This document shows positions 1 through 13,160 of a stretch of DNA of 64,000 nt, in pieces. Numbering within the stretch: position 1 is the first letter of the stretch; each line of letters begins with the position of its first letter. The stretch is from Cristatella mucedo (lineage: Eukaryota; Bryozoa; Phylactolaemata; Cristatellidae): positions 89,501 through 153,500 of the forward strand of contig WPIO01000223.1 in the NCBI GenBank assembly GCA_009760855.2, written 5' to 3'. Both the position numbers and the translations under genes were made by a program. Under the pieces are notes generated by a model. It saw only the letters and a program-made list of their open reading frames with translations, made no database searches and was not told where the DNA came from.

Positions 1-952
1 ATATCCGAGGACATCTCATAAATAGTCACAGCGAAGATAGCAGCGGAATACCCGAAGGTATTACGGAGAAATCAAGTAAAGGTCCACACCAAGCTAGGAG
101 TCGCCCGAGGCCGCTCTCTAGCGCGGGTAGGAAACTAGAAATGTGTCGCACTGGCCACGCACGTTGAAAGTTCCACGAACGCTCAACACTGCGAGAGAGT
201 GATCGTAATACTAGAGCGCGAGATCTGTTCGCATTTCCGGTACTCCGTGGCAACGCCACACAATGCATTTCTCGAGAAAGTTCTCCGAAGGCTGCCGCTC
301 GACCGCCACGCCCTACATTAGAAATGTGCCGAACTGGCCACGAACGTTGAAAGTTCCACGAACGCTCAACACTGCGGCCTCGGCGTCCGCCCAGCGATCA
401 CACGCTTCAAGGATCAGAGGTAGTGGGCGAGTGAGCGAGCGAGAGAGCGAGCCCTCTTGGCCACAAATGATGCGCAAGGCACTCGAGGTCTTGCCGAAAC
501 TCTCAACTTGATCTCAGCTCTTTTTCCGCCTCCAGTGCTACTTCGGTGTTGTGACCTGTGGTGCCGCTCGCAGGCTGAGCATTCGCTGAGCTTCGCAGCC
601 ATCGCTCGGTCGCGAGGGGCTGCGCCCCTTGCACCGAGGTCGCGATAGCGATCGAGCGAGCGAGGGGCGCCGTCTGGCGTCGGCAGACCATGTCAGCCTC
701 CAGCCCGCTGCTCCAGGCCGGCTCACTGCCGGCCGCGTCGGCCGTTCTCGCGTGGCTGCACCCCATGCAAAGCTGTTCAGGCGACGGATCATTAGTCCCA
801 TCCATCACTAGTCCAGTCCCATTAGTCCCATCCAGCTTCGCTTTGCTGAGGAGCCAGATGTAAAACGGCTGTTACTCTCGGCTGACGTTCTTCTGGCAGA
901 ATAGGCTGAATTTCGGTTGTAACGTGCGATATAAGCTCAAAAAATCTATAAA
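1..952. other. Host non-coding DNA with short internal duplication
   Basis: I see no convincing gene here. A block of about 60 bp (around 136-195) recurs around 319-377, containing the string gaaagttccacgaacgctc both times. A third, more diverged copy lies around 23360-23430. From about 232 onward the sequence is the start of the large duplicated segment. The long open frames on both strands are GC-rich and overlap each other, as expected by chance. Confidence 0.5.
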
Positions 953-1954
953 ATGTCAATAAAGCTGTTCTCTGGGCAGCTAGCAGTACAAGTCCGAAGC
1001 GGCGATGGCCAAGAAAGGTACGTGCCCCAGCAGTGCATCTGCTTCAACCATGTCCGCGGTGAAATCGGCCTCAGACAGTGTAGAAATCCTGAGCACCGTC
1101 TGCAGTTACAAGATTCGTAGATTAAAATCGCGTCATATGTTTCTATATGTGCACGAGCGTGAGTTCGAGTCTGCTTACACGTTCATTTTGCAAGGCAGCC
1201 GGCTGCTGTGTGTTTTGGCTCATACCAGACTGGCCTAGTTAATGATCGTACACAGTTGTCTCCGAATGACGACGATCTTATTTGTTGTGACTGTAGGCGC
1301 AGGAAGCTGCAGCTGGATGTGGACCTATGCGAAGCGTCGGCGTCATTGCAGAAAAAGGTAAGCGAGCGCTTCCGGCTCTGCTCTCAGTAGGTTCAGCCGG
1401 TTCGACGCATTACGCTTGACTCGGACGCATTTTTCCGTGCAGCAACTTGTGGCGGTGCAGTTAACCGGCGAGCAAGACCCGGATTTTCTGTACACGCTCA
1501 AGATAAACGAGGAATACTTCCAAAAGTAAGAATCGTTTTGCAGCCATTTCGGCATTGTTCTCTTGTCTTCCGTCATGAACTCGAACATCGAGAATGTAAT
1601 GACTGGCTTGCTACCATTGTTACCACGGTACGAGCGCCAGGGTCAGAATGACGGATTGCTCTGAGCCTGATCGTGCCTTCAGCTTCGGATGTAGCGAGTC
1701 TTTGAACTCTCCATTCATTGGCAGACTGAAGAAATACATCTCTTCGAAGAAAGACCCCAGCATGAATGCCTCTCAGTGCATAGAAGCAGAGGCATTTGAA
1801 TACTAGTTTCTCAATATAGTATCGCAGTAGTATTTTCGGTGTGGCACCATTATGTGGGCTACTTTACTCCTTTAAAGAAGCTATCGAGGCGAGCAGGAAA
1901 ACCCGGGTTCCATTTTCTTCTTGTGTCAATTTGAGCTGACACTGAGCAGGCTAC

Positions 1955-2110
1955 CACGAACGTTCTCATGCATGTTGACACAGTTCATGTTACTACTAAT
2001 CAAGTTGTAGTGCTTCCCTTACAGCATATGCAAAGTGACTAGCAAGAGATTAGGTTCTCCGAGGCTGCTATACAAATGTATTATTGTTATCGTTTGTTAT
2101 TACTGTTGTT
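1955..2110 (+). repeat. LINE family A 3' tail
   Basis: The stretch contains the diagnostic end of the LINE called family A here: a cagcatatgcaaagtgacta-like block, an agagatta..ttctc block and an ATT-rich end. The preceding catgttgacacagttcatgtt piece matches its 3' untranslated region. It lies inside a SASS6 intron and is also present in copy 2 (about 25560-25710), so it predates the duplication. Confidence 0.7.
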
Positions 2111-3658
2111 GGTGTTCCATCTCTCTGGTAGTCGACCTGACTTACTTAAATTTTCTACTAGGTATTAAGTAGCACAGTAAGAATGGTGAAACGAACGTAC
2201 TTCTGTGACTCTCAGTTGAGAAACTACTATTTAGATGCCGATGCATCTATTCCGACTCTGAAGGTGAGCACGTGTTCTTGTCTGAGCTGCCGTATTTAGA
2301 AACCTGTTTTATGTCGCTACTATCAGAAGTACTGAAAATCAATGCTACACATCCAAGTTTGGTAGTGGTTGTTCTGGCTGGTTTTTTCTTCCATCAACGG
2401 ACTGCAAGTTGCTTTAGTCAAACTTTGCTGCAACTTAGTTGTTAGGCTCTGCTCTCTAGCATCTAGAAGTGAAAAGCTGAAATTGGTTGGAAACGAGTGT
2501 GCAACAGCCGAGTGTGTTTTTGTACTCTGCTTTGACCTTGACCCTTGTGCCTGCTTTTCCTTAGCGACGCTTTCTTAGCCTCCAGGTCTTCGTGCGAATG
2601 CCTGAATTCTATCTTGTCGAAGTGCACTTTCCTAATGTGGGCTAAGCCCAGGTCCGAGTTTTATTGCAGCATTTATAGCTGCTAGTGGTCGCGCCATTGT
2701 CTGCACTTTGTTGCCCCTATCTTTTGAAAATCCACCCTAGCTTGACATAGAGAATGCCGAATCTCTCTTCTTTCGAAGAACCAGAGTTCTCTGAGCTCAA
2801 GTTTGTTGTCATTGACTTACTGCCGTGGAGCCTAGAGCTCGTTGGCTTACTTATTTCCGAGATTGCACGTATTGTCAGTGTGAGGGGAGGCTCATGCATG
2901 TAGATTAAGGGTGCACTAGCTCGACTGCAGGCCGAATAACTCCAAAGCATTCTTTCTTTGCGGCTGCTCTAATCTGGCTGCTGTCTGACAGAGTATACCC
3001 AGCATGTCGCCTGATCAATATAACACTTGATGTTAGTACGTGTCTGTCGGCGGTACGTTGTGTACTGCAGCAGTCAGCCTGGTGTGCATGCCCTGCGGCG
3101 CGAAGCTGCTTCGTTAATGATAATGAAAATTGTGATTATGCATATTTGTCAAACACCCTGTAGCGTAAGTGGCCGTTGCACATTCCTCGTGTTGCCAATG
3201 CAAAGCACTGCGAGCTCTTGCACGCAAGCTACTTGGCATGCAAGCAGTGGCCGCTCACCAGAGTCGACCGACTTGTTGCAGCCTGAAAGTACAGCAAGGA
3301 ATTTTCATCGACTTCTCCTGGTTCCCGCAGATGTTCGTCGAGCTTCTGCAGCTGTGCCTTTGCGAAGAGGCCAAGGACGTACCTAAGTACTGTCTCTCAC
3401 TTTTTACTCTGGCTGCCGAGCAGGCGATCGCCAGGCCGCGGTGTGAGCTTTGTGACACTTTGTGAAGCTGCATGCCGCATGTGCTTGCCTGTTTAGCTGC
3501 AGCCCGGGCACGTGACTGCTGCCAGAGCCAGGCGTGCTACTCACGAAGCACTGTTGTGCTTGCTCGCAGCTTGAGTCCGGCACCGTATCTCTATGGTTCG
3601 GCCAGTTCTGGGTTTCAGCTGCCTGCCGTCACAAGCTGCTTCGTTCTAGATTAATTGC

Positions 3659-3659
<1 letters not shown>

Positions 3660-3708
<49 letters not shown>

Positions 3709-3709
3709 G
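3660..3709. repeat. (TAA)n microsatellite
   Basis: About sixteen TAA units follow directly on intron sequence, probably the poly-ATT end of a minus-strand LINE A tail (agcgccctcagagaactcaatgtctttc follows). The copy 2 equivalent (27286-27306) is much shorter, so the array changed length after duplication. Confidence 0.9.
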
Positions 3710-4204
3710 ACATAATTTATAGCGCCCTCAGAGAACTCAATGTCTTTCAGGTATGAAGTTCGGCTGGTCGTGTCCGGCTGCAATGGAGCAGACTTGAGCA
3801 TCGTCGAAACGAATACGTCCAAACGTGTTTGGTTGCTGAAATTGGAACACGGCACCGACGCCAGGGAGTGCAACACTGAGGTAACAGCTTTCACACTGGA
3901 CTTCTGCCCCTCAGTAACATCTTCACAGAACTCTACCTCAATTCCGTGCAGCACCTTAAAGTTTGTACTCAAGGGGCTACGAGTGACTTTATCTCCTCTC
4001 TTAGTCAAAGAAGACTACTAGCCCTCTGGACCTTGTTCAACTTTCCTACTTCTAAAGTTCGTAGATCTGCTGCTGCCATGAACTAACTAACGTAATAAAT
4101 ATGTCCTTAGTGGTAGACAGGGGCACTTTTCCTTAGTGGTTTTCTTGTATCTGGTAACGTGCCGTGTTTTGAGCATGCACCATGTAATTCTCTTAAACTT
4201 ATAG

Positions 4205-6470
4205 GAACAATCGGCGAACCAAAGCCAGTCAGAAGCTTCCGGCACAGCGACATCGCGGGCACCACAGGTACCCTGTAAATGCGAGAAAAAGAAATGCAAG
4301 GTCAGCGAATACCAAGGAGGAAGCCTAGACAAAAAGAAACCAGGCAGGCGGTGCGGTTGTTTAGAGGTGGGTGCGTCCACTTTTCGCACGCTGAGGCTTC
4401 TGTGAGCCGCCGCACAACGGGCAAGGCTGCGCTGCCCCTGTTTAGTTCTTGTGCGGTGCTCTACAAACGCTTTGATATTATTATTATTGGGGCGGTGTCA
4501 TCATTTGGCAATTGCTCTTGAATGGTATGTTTTTACAAGTGACCAAGGAATTTACAGCGAGCGATGACCTGCTGTGACGGTCTGCACAGCCATATTAATC
4601 CGAAGAGTTGTTAATTGCTTGGCGTGTGCAATGTGAGCTTGTCAAAGCTACCGACGTGAAAACCTGAACCGGCTGCTTGCTGCAGGAGAAGTATTTCGTG
4701 TGCATGCTGGGCAAGATGAGGGCTTCAATTTTTTAAGTCGCAGCACGTGTGTACGAAATGTGTTGAGCATATTTTGAGAGTAGTTGCAAGTTGCAGCTAC
4801 ACAGCAGCAGTTGGTGAGTGATGCGGTTTTGTGTTAACGAGTGGTGGAATTAAATTGCATGCGGTCAGATGCAGCAGGCATTGTGATGAAAAGGCTGCAT
4901 TATAATAAAAATAGCAGCAGTAATAATTAAAAAACATTCGTTTAGCCCCCTGAGAACTAAATCTCTGTATGAGCTATTGACAAAAGCTGTTGAGGAAGCT
5001 TGAGTTCTACTAAAACCTGAGTAGGAAGTATTTCTCAAAAGTAATTCGAAGCAAGAGAATGAAAGTGGCCTAACAGTGCCTGTGGTCTTTACATGGATCA
5101 GCACCAGAACTCAGAGATCTTGAATGCATATGATCTGGATGAATTATCCTACCTCAAGTAGATGGCTTAGCAAAGAAGGCAGAGAGAAATCGGCACAAAA
5201 TACTTGATTGAGATCCAGCAGTTATTCGCTTACCTAAAGGCAGAGTCTAATTCATACTTTCTAAATTAGTATTGCATGTAGCCGTGAAGATGATGCGTTT
5301 TGAACCGTATGTTGCCCGAGACAAAAGCATATCGCCGTGTATACACCGTCACTGCGAGACCTGTACCACCATTCGTCGGATGTAGCCCGGCAAAGCCAGC
5401 TGCAGAGGCACTAAATTGCCTACACCGATGAAAAAGCATGCATTTGTTCTTTTTCCCCTGTACCGTCAAGATGAATCCTACGCATAAGCAAAGAAACAGT
5501 TTTGGCCGGCTGATATCCACTCTCACCATTTGGCGAGGTTTAGAATTGTCGAGTAACGATCCCTCGTCGTGAGGGCTGATGCTGAACTGGCAGCCTTTTG
5601 CTGCTCACGTCGTTTTGTTTACTGTTTTTACTATCATCGGTCGGAGAAGTGCACCGAGGAGCGGGGCATCTTGCGCCACTAGATGTCGACTTTAGCTGGT
5701 TCTATGCATGCATCGAAAGACTTGTTTAGCCTAAGGATCACAAAGCCCTGCAACATGTGAGAGTTTATCTACTTTCCAAGCATGCATAGATTCTTTTGAT
5801 CTTCGCTGTACACACGCAAGTGCTAAGAGTTATGACACTCGGTCCATCACTTTCTATGCAGTTATGCACAAGGCTCATTTCGGCAGCACTAACTTGACCG
5901 TTAAGTTGCTAATTCGTAAGACGAAAGGGTAGTATGTTACCTGTACCGGCTTTAGTTCATGAGGTTAGGCAAATAACACCTGCAAGAGCAGGCATCTTGC
6001 CTAACGGAACAGGACGAAGAGATGACGGATGTTAATGGTTGTGGGGATTTCGAATATGATGGAAAAATGGTCACTGCTATGGTATGGTTTTAGGATCTTC
6101 ATTGGTCGGGCTCTTTGTTAACAGCTTTGGTATTGTTTCTGTAGCCCCATCACACTTCTGTTGTGGCTTTGCGAACTAGTTGCTTTTCGTCCGGATTTTT
6201 TGTCGTCTGCTCGCTGTTAATCGGTAACAGATGACGGACTACTACTTTTGGCTGATTTTCTCCAAGTGATGCACTGTGCTAGTACCAGTCTGTGCTGTCT
6301 TCTGCTTCTAGAATAATAAAAACTGTTTGAGCACGTGCAATTGTGAACCATGTGAGAACCCCAAGGGTAAAGAAGGGCAGCCGGCTGCTGTGAATACGCT
6401 GTCAGCACAGCTCGATAAGATGAGCATCAACGATCGCCAGGCTGGTAGTGGGCAAACAAGTATGCAAGAA
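4205..6470 (+). CDS. Cysteine-rich CXC-type domain exons, copy 1
   Basis: Two candidate exons encode a cysteine-rich region. The first (about 4205-4368) has CKCEKKKC and RRCGC, with a GT donor after the frame. The second starts after a TAG acceptor at 6312 and has CLSTCNCEPCENPKGK. Together the spacing of C-x-C and C-x-C-x2-C pairs resembles the zinc-binding CXC region at the C-terminus of KIF4-type chromokinesins and related proteins. No motor domain is present in the window. The exons may belong to a neighbouring gene whose 5' part is lost, or to a chimeric transcript with SASS6. The product name is a family-level guess. The end of the second exon is not resolved; the frame stays open to 6629. 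Confidence 0.4.
4369..6311. other. Host intronic or intergenic DNA
   Basis: I see no gene. A minus-strand LINE A/SINE tail (ccctgagaactaaatctctg) sits near 4945-4980. A block around 5045-5100 recurs in copy 2 at 28535-28585. The rest shows no coding signal. Confidence 0.4.
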
Positions 6471-6639
6471 CTAATGTCGGCAGCTGCTGCCCTCTGGCGT
6501 CGGTTTTGTGTGGCTCTGGCTGCTGCCTGTGGCATTGAGGAGATGCATTTCTACTGTCTCTCATCCGGTCAGCTATCCTCAGATTGTGGGACTATGCTCT
6601 TCGATGTATGCATATCTTTAGCATGGTGATATGTAATGC

Positions 6640-6870
6640 AAGAACTCTAGCTGCAGGCCCGCATTACCTCATCTGCCACTCGGGTTCAGTTGGGCTGTTG
6701 CCTTCGCAATTGCCCGCGGGACAGTACCCGAGATGGACCGGCTGAATGGACCAGCTGATGTTGAAGTCTGATCTAGCCCCGTGTGAGTGACTGTAAGATG
6801 TAAAGCGCCTAGACAGGGATCGAGTTTTCTGAGGGCGCTTTGCTAAATGTGTTATTATCATTATTATTAA
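6640..6870 (+). repeat. SINE-like repeat with LINE A tail
   Basis: A short repeat ends in gtaaagcgcctagaCAGGGATCG-type tail sequence followed by gagggcgcttt and an ATT-rich end, the same tail as LINE A. The head (aactctagctgcaggcccgc onward) is not LINE A. The same unit is at 28985-29215 in copy 2. Confidence 0.5.
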
Positions 6871-9800
6871 GATGAACCGCTAGCATGTCTATTTCTATTT
6901 CTAGCTAAGTGGCTTGGGAATCACAGAAGCACAGCCGACAGACCTGTGACAAACTTGAGAATAGCCACACAATAACGAGTTCACGAGCAGCAGCATACTG
7001 CTGGTACGCATGCTAATGAGAACCGCCGAGCATTTATATAGCATCCGTAGAGAATTAGAGCTCTTTGTAGGCACTTTGCATATGCTAGAAAGGAAGCCTA
7101 TAAATCAATTAGTGTAACGCAATGCCGTTTGTGACTTCCCTCCACCACAATGACAGAGAAGTGTTTCCCGATTTGGATGTTGCTTTGAATCTATGTGACG
7201 TTGTTAGTAGTCACATGTTTTCTTTTTGAGCTCGAGATTTAGCTGCTTTTTTGCCGGGCATTCAAGAAAATTCTATTATTACCCGAACAAATTTACAGCC
7301 ACTTCAGCAGCGGCAGTATTGCACGGACGTTTTTGCGTCTAAGTAGGTGTTGAAGTCTTCAGAACTTCCTCTCCAAGTTCTAAAATGCCTACACAAATTT
7401 GACTTTTGAACCAATCTGGAAGAATTTGTCTGCTATTCGGCCTTAACTGAAACGTTAGGCTCAGCCACACAATTTCAGTCCGCTTTATTGCCCATTTTGC
7501 CCATTAGTAGTGTTGAAACTCATAGCCTCTGTAACTCTTGATTAGGCTAAGGGTCAGGCTACAAGGTTACAGTGTTAAGACCGTTCAGCCACGAACAATG
7601 TCGTTAGTCGGTAACCCTTCCTGGCCACGAAGATTTCGGGGGGACTCTTGCACATTGCTAGGTTCATCCGGTGTCGAGTCTGTTGTCGTAGTTATTGCAG
7701 TCTAAATTGTTCTCCTCGTGGCGTGGACCCAGTTTCAGATTAGCTATCACTCAACGGGGAGGGAGCCGGGAACTCAGTGTGTGACCTCATATAACTGTGA
7801 GACTGGCCGTCTTCGCGGTTTGTTCTTTGACTCCATTATTTAATTAATTGCACTCCTGTCGTTTATATTAGCTATGTGCGTCGATGCACGCTATGCACTC
7901 CATGTGAACGTGATCTGCCTTGCATCATCTGCCTTGCTCGGTCGTCTCTTGCTGCTGCTCTACTCGCTGCAACTCGTCTTTGTTGCAGACCCAACGGTGT
8001 AACAGCGTAGCACGCTGCTGCCTTCAGGTGCGGATGACTTTCACAATCCCGAGGCATGCACGTCGTCGGGGGCTGACTTTATGCAGCCCAGAGTGATCTT
8101 TAGTGGTGGTTAACTATGTAGCATACGTGTTTAATTGGTTAGGGAATCCAAGGCTGCCAACGAGCTTGGCCGAAGTGTGTGTAGACATTGTGTCTCGTGT
8201 TGACTTGAGTGTTCAGGAGAGGAATACAGTTTTAGTATGGCACATTCATTTGCTTGACTAATGACTAGTGGTTTTGAGATGCTGAGGGGGAAAATAAAAT
8301 TGTCATACGTTTACATGACTCATTTGTCATTCGACTTCGACTTCGGCTTTAGATTTTATGTTTCCAGTCATATCTAAGGTAAATTGTAGTGAAGCACCTG
8401 CTTGGTGGGACGATAGTTATTATTTGTATCTGGTATTCGAATTTGTTGCGGACTGGGATTTCTTAAGTAGGCAACGAGAAGTGTTTGTTGCAAGCGTACG
8501 TTTAGCACGAGCAATGTAATGTAATTTATTGAACCTCCTTCTGTAGCTCCTCATAGCTACGAATAGTGGCAGAGCCACGAGAGAGGCAGGTGACCAGTTC
8601 CCCGGCCGCTGGCCAACACTTTAAAGGACAATATCGAAACAAGAGAAAAATGTATTAGTGGTTATTATTTGTGCTGAGCAAATTAACAAATTGGAATAAT
8701 GCAATAATTTATTGGTTTAGTTCCAATAGAGAACTGAATCTTTGTCAAGGCGCTTCAACATATGCTGCAGTGCTCAAGCCCCCCCATCCCACCTCGGCCG
8801 TCAAAGGCAAGCACCTTGACGTCAGTCGTCAAAAGCAAATTCCTTTACTCCAGGGCCAAATTAGACCAAGTGTAGATGTAGAAGTTCGTCTACGTCGATA
8901 GCAGCGTACTAGCTGAATGCCGTTGGAGTCAGGAAACACATTTTGGCACGAATCCATTGGCTGGGCTGGCTGAGTAAGGGAGAATTTGGATGAAGTTGTC
9001 GGGTGCAAAGATCATTCTTGCGGCCTCGTTGACAACTAATTACAGCTCTCCGTCAAAGGCCGCGATAGCTGAGGGCAGCAACAATATCTCAGCCCAGCCA
9101 GCCGACAGAGAGAATAAAGAGCCAGTAAGACTTGCAGCAAGCAATTTCTAATAAGTTGCCGCTAATAATTAATAGAGCAAATTTCGTGACTGGCCGTGAA
9201 AGCTGTCTTCTGATTAAAGGTATACAAAACATAGATCGCCAAAGATGAAATCCAAATTCTGAACGACAGTTAATCGTCTCACGAACATTCCACCGATTAA
9301 AAGCTCACAGACGTTGTCTAGTTACAAGCTGGCAATACAAACCACGATGCTTTCAGTTTTTGCCATCGGTATGTTTTATTACGTTATCCTACGCCCAGGA
9401 CCTCGAGTGCAAGCGAATGAAGAATTATGCGTCGGCAGCTGAAACTAGAACCCGAGGAGCACTCTGGCGATTGCAGAGCGAGCGGCTGATTGCAAAGCAA
9501 TAACATGAAGTCGATCCTTCCTTTACGAGAGAGATATGTCCTAAGTAAGATAAAAAACAAATTAAACAAAAGAGTTACACAACTGAGGCAGGAAAGTTAA
9601 GTGCCACTTGAAACGGCACACATTCTCGCCGAGCACGACCGACTTGGCCAGCAGCAGGACGGAGTGGCGTGGCCCCACTGCTGGGCTCAGATGAAAAAAT
9701 AAATATCAGCACAACACTACCCCGAAATGCTTACCCACGGTCTATACAAAGTCTCAGTAACCAAATTAGAGAATTGGGCTTAGTAACATGGGCCTTGACC

Positions 9801-11825
9801 CAAAGCGCCAATCCTACCGTATAGACACCGAGTCCAGTCCCCGGATATGCCCGATCTTTATCGTATAGGCTAGGTTTGTTTTTAACAGCTAAGTCACATC
9901 TGTCGACTGAAGCTTTAGTATCCGAGCAAGATTGCTGCTCTGGCTCTGTTAGTGCAAGAAGGCTCGTGCTGTAACTTTAATGATAGAAGGAGATTCAAGC
10001 CCCACATTCCGATCCTCCAGTCCGCGTGGAATGCCCTCGATTAAAATTTACTGTGGCAGCAGAGCTTAAATGATTGACATATGTGGCGCATACTGTAAAG
10101 CAAATAATGGGTGAGGTTTTGTCAGATTGTTTCTTGAGAGAAACGACCCAAATTTGATTCGCCGTCAACCCAATTTATGATTCTAGGTCTTTTATTGAAT
10201 TAAATTCCAAAAGCTGTATTAATTCCATGTCAAACAGTTCTTCATCAAAGTGAATGTTCGGGCTTTGGCCAATAATAATAACGTCTTTCGTAATACACCG
10301 TAACAGAACCTGATTTTATTCAGGCGCTACTAAACTACCAGCAACCGAAGCGATGACAAAGAGTCAAGGAGGTTTCGAGGTATCGTTGTCAGACAAGCAT
10401 GCGAAAGCCCGACGAGACGGCACTCGGCGGCCGCTGGTTTGCATTATGCCATGAATAATGCAAATTTGAGACGCGGAGCAAAAAACAGCAGGAACAAAAA
10501 GATAAGTTGTCCTTGGGGCGATGGGAAACACGAGCGGAACAGATGCATCTTAAGCTGAGACTTTAGTTAATGCAGGCAGTGACATGAGGCAGAAGTGAGT
10601 TCCAGATTTTCTGTGCCTATGAACTGAAGGCCCTTTTTCATTTTTAGAGCGAAATACCGCTGAGCAATACACATCCGCAAGTAATCAATCTTCAATGAGC
10701 GGAACAGAGCACCAAGCAGTAGCACCTGAGAGCATTTGTGAGAGAGCGTGTCGTAGGGCGGCCCGCCTTATATACTACGTCTATAGTAATCAGAATGTTT
10801 CAGTGAGTCGGGCGGGGCCACTGCTGAATTGATAGAAGCATTGGGCTAACGGGTGGATTGCATCCTGGTTGGCTTGTTTGGATAACGCCCGTAGGCATGA
10901 ACAGTCGCTGAAGGTCATCGTGTGGTAGCCTACTCTGTAACGGGTTCGACCAGCGAAAGATGTCAATTTATAGCGAGAAACGACAAGATTGCTAGAAGCC
11001 GGGAAGCGGGTGGCTTCAGAGAACACTGAGAGCGAGGGTTTTAATAGGTAGCCTAGTGCAAGCGAGTGAAGCGATCGGTAGGTCAGAGAGAGGATCTTGA
11101 AGTCGATTCGATGCCCATTTTTACACAGGGCTCGAAGAAGAGCTAAATCTTCGAAGGTCTATTGTAAGAATAGTAATACGAGAAGTGAGTTCCTCCTATT
11201 TCTACAAGTATCGCGTTACAGGTGGGTAATTTCAAATCAATTGTGGAATGATTGAAATCTATTTAAAACGTCACAGATTTTGTTGAACCACTGCGGCAAA
11301 TTCCTACGCCGGAACCAAGCACGCGCTCTCAAAATTCGAGCCGCGGGCGCTGTACGCCTGCATCCGCTGGCTTCCGCCGAATTTTGCTGGCGCTGATTCA
11401 TTTCTGTCTCGTCGATCACGGGTCTGAACAGCCTACCACCTCCATCGTTCCCCAAAGAAAACCAGTCTCACCACTGTCCGCCGGCTGAGTATGGCGGCGA
11501 CAGCCTTCAGCCCGCGACAAGAGGATTGTCAGGCTAGCCGTCATCAATCAGCAGCTCCTGCTGGGAGCAGCATGCTACATTGAGCCCTTCCTGTCTCACC
11601 GCGTTGCGCCCTAAATTTTAGCCTGGCTGGCGCCGTGCTGTAAAAGTATCAGGATTTGCCGTACAAAACCTATTACATCGTTGCTGGTGCCCACGAGATT
11701 GCAAATTTTTCTGGTAAAATGTCTATCCACACTAAAAATAATTGACTATTTTTATGGCACGACAAGAGCCAATGTCCTGAGAAATTATGCGAAGTGCCGC
11801 TAGCGGTTTGTAGAATTTGAGTAAT
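6871..11825. other. Host non-coding DNA
   Basis: No gene is supported in these 5 kb. A minus-strand SINE/LINE tail lies at about 8695-8790 (tttagttccaatagagaact then aaggcgcttcaacatatg). Sequence from 6871 to about 8000 and from 8640 to 11825 recurs in copy 2; 8000-8600 does not. Open frames are short and unlike any family I know. Confidence 0.4.
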
Positions 11826-11829
11826 TTAG

Positions 11830-12110
11830 TTCCCCTCACACAGTAGGCAATGTATCGCCGTCTGTAACTCCACAAATAAAGCCACCAAGACTATGTGGGT
11901 GAAACGAAGGAGAGAGTTTTGTATGGCGCACTCACAGCGTGAGTGGCTCTCCGTACGCATTCGATAGCCAACAGACGGCATCTCACGAAACAAAGAAAAA
12001 GTGCGAAGCATAGCTGAGTCAGGAGAGCAGTCGAGGTAGTGAGTAGAATGGAAGTAGCAGCTCAGGACGGCTGGAAACGATGTGCTATAGTATTCAGCAG
12101 GAGAGTAATT
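11830..12110 (-). mobile_element. LINE family B 3' end, truncated
   Basis: A minus-strand fragment of the LINE called family B here. It begins with the tail gtaggcaatgtatcgccgtc and continues into the 3' untranslated region and last codons shared with the long copy at 59872-62576. It is present in both duplicated copies (32283-32560), so it was there before the duplication. Confidence 0.7.
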
Positions 12111-12734
12111 GTCGTTGAGTAAGGTAGACACGGTCATGGCCGGACCTGTTTCACTAGTCCGACAGTCTATGTCGAAGCACATTGTGCACTGTCGCTGCTC
12201 GGATCCACTGCATGCGGAGGAGGCCGAAACCTTGGCCTACGAGTGCTGCTCCGGCCTTCCGTGGCCTGTGGGGGACCACTTCGGCAGTCTTTACGATCAC
12301 GAGGTTTCGTGCTTGGCCCACGTTTCCCACAATGTATGCTCTACCGCTTGCCGATTTAATCGCCAAGCACAATCTAGGCTCACATTACTCAGCAGATGAC
12401 AAACAGCCACGCCCGTACATTGATTGTCTTCCAACACGGAAATCTCACTCACTTCCGCATCGATGCGTGTTGCATATATTCGTACTCAAATGTCAACAAC
12501 ATTTCTCAAATTTAACGCTAATTTAACCAATTCACTGTTAGCTAGAGTGCTTAGCGGAAGCCATCCGCTGGCCCATGTATTGAATAGCTACACGGTTTTA
12601 TTATCAACAAGATAAATTTCCCCAGTAGATAGGATGTGATTTAGTTCTCTGGGTGCTCTGTGTAAATTAATACATGCTGTACGCCATGTTAATTATTAAA
12701 TGCCGTATGCAAAATTCCTAGTATTACATATTTG

Positions 12735-12762
<28 letters not shown>
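12735..12762. repeat. (AT)n microsatellite
   Basis: A pure TA run of about 28 bases, conserved at the same place in copy 2 (33180-33208). Confidence 0.95.
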
Positions 12763-12765
<3 letters not shown>

Positions 12766-12954
12766 GATCGTACTATATTATGAATTTACTAAAATAATAC
12801 TGCACGTCATGGCTGATGCTGGACGCCTGCGACCCGAGTGTTTCGCGAGAACAAGTAGGAGCGTAGTGTAGCGTTTATGGCCGCACAGGTTTCGTGCACA
12901 CGGCGAATACAATCGCTGAGGATCGCGGACAAACGGGCAGGCCGACCAGCGGTA

Positions 12955-13160
12955 ATAATAATGACACTAATAATAATAATAATTCACTTGATAAAGCGCC
13001 CTCGGAGAACTCAATCTCTTTCGAGGCACTTTACAGTTGTTGCAAAAGAAGCACGATCAAATGGTCAGTGGTAGCATGCTCAATAAACAACAATAATAAC
13101 ATAGTTAGGGGTGACATGCACAGGGTCAGCATGCAAGTATGGTTAGTGATAGCATGCGCA
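12955..13160 (-). repeat. LINE family A 3' tail
   Basis: A TAA-rich start is followed by ttcacttgataaagcgccct, agaactcaatctctttcgag and the 3' untranslated region (tagcatgctcaataaacaac, gtgacatgcacagggtcagc). That is the reverse complement of a family A LINE end. A counterpart is at 33655-33830. Confidence 0.75.

Larger units (their letters stand above)
953..3866 (+). pseudogene. SASS6: SAS-6 centriole assembly gene, copy 1 (5' exons, broken)
   Basis: SAS-6 forms the ninefold cartwheel of centrioles through its N-terminal globular head. Five exons fit phase and splice rules: 953-1017, 1297-1357, 1443-1525, 3282-3386 and 3751 onward. Introns run GT..AG. The exons encode the conserved head, including QQGIFIDFSWFPQ and VETNTSKRVWLLK, which match the vertebrate protein in order and spacing. 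Exon 2 has six extra codons relative to copy 2. In exon 5 similarity to copy 2 stops at about 3866, and the conserved EIKKHLADGL block that follows in copy 2 is absent; the open frame runs into unrelated sequence and stops at 4019-4021. Copy 1 therefore looks like a 3'-truncated duplicate. Whether it is transcribed cannot be seen. Confidence 0.75.
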
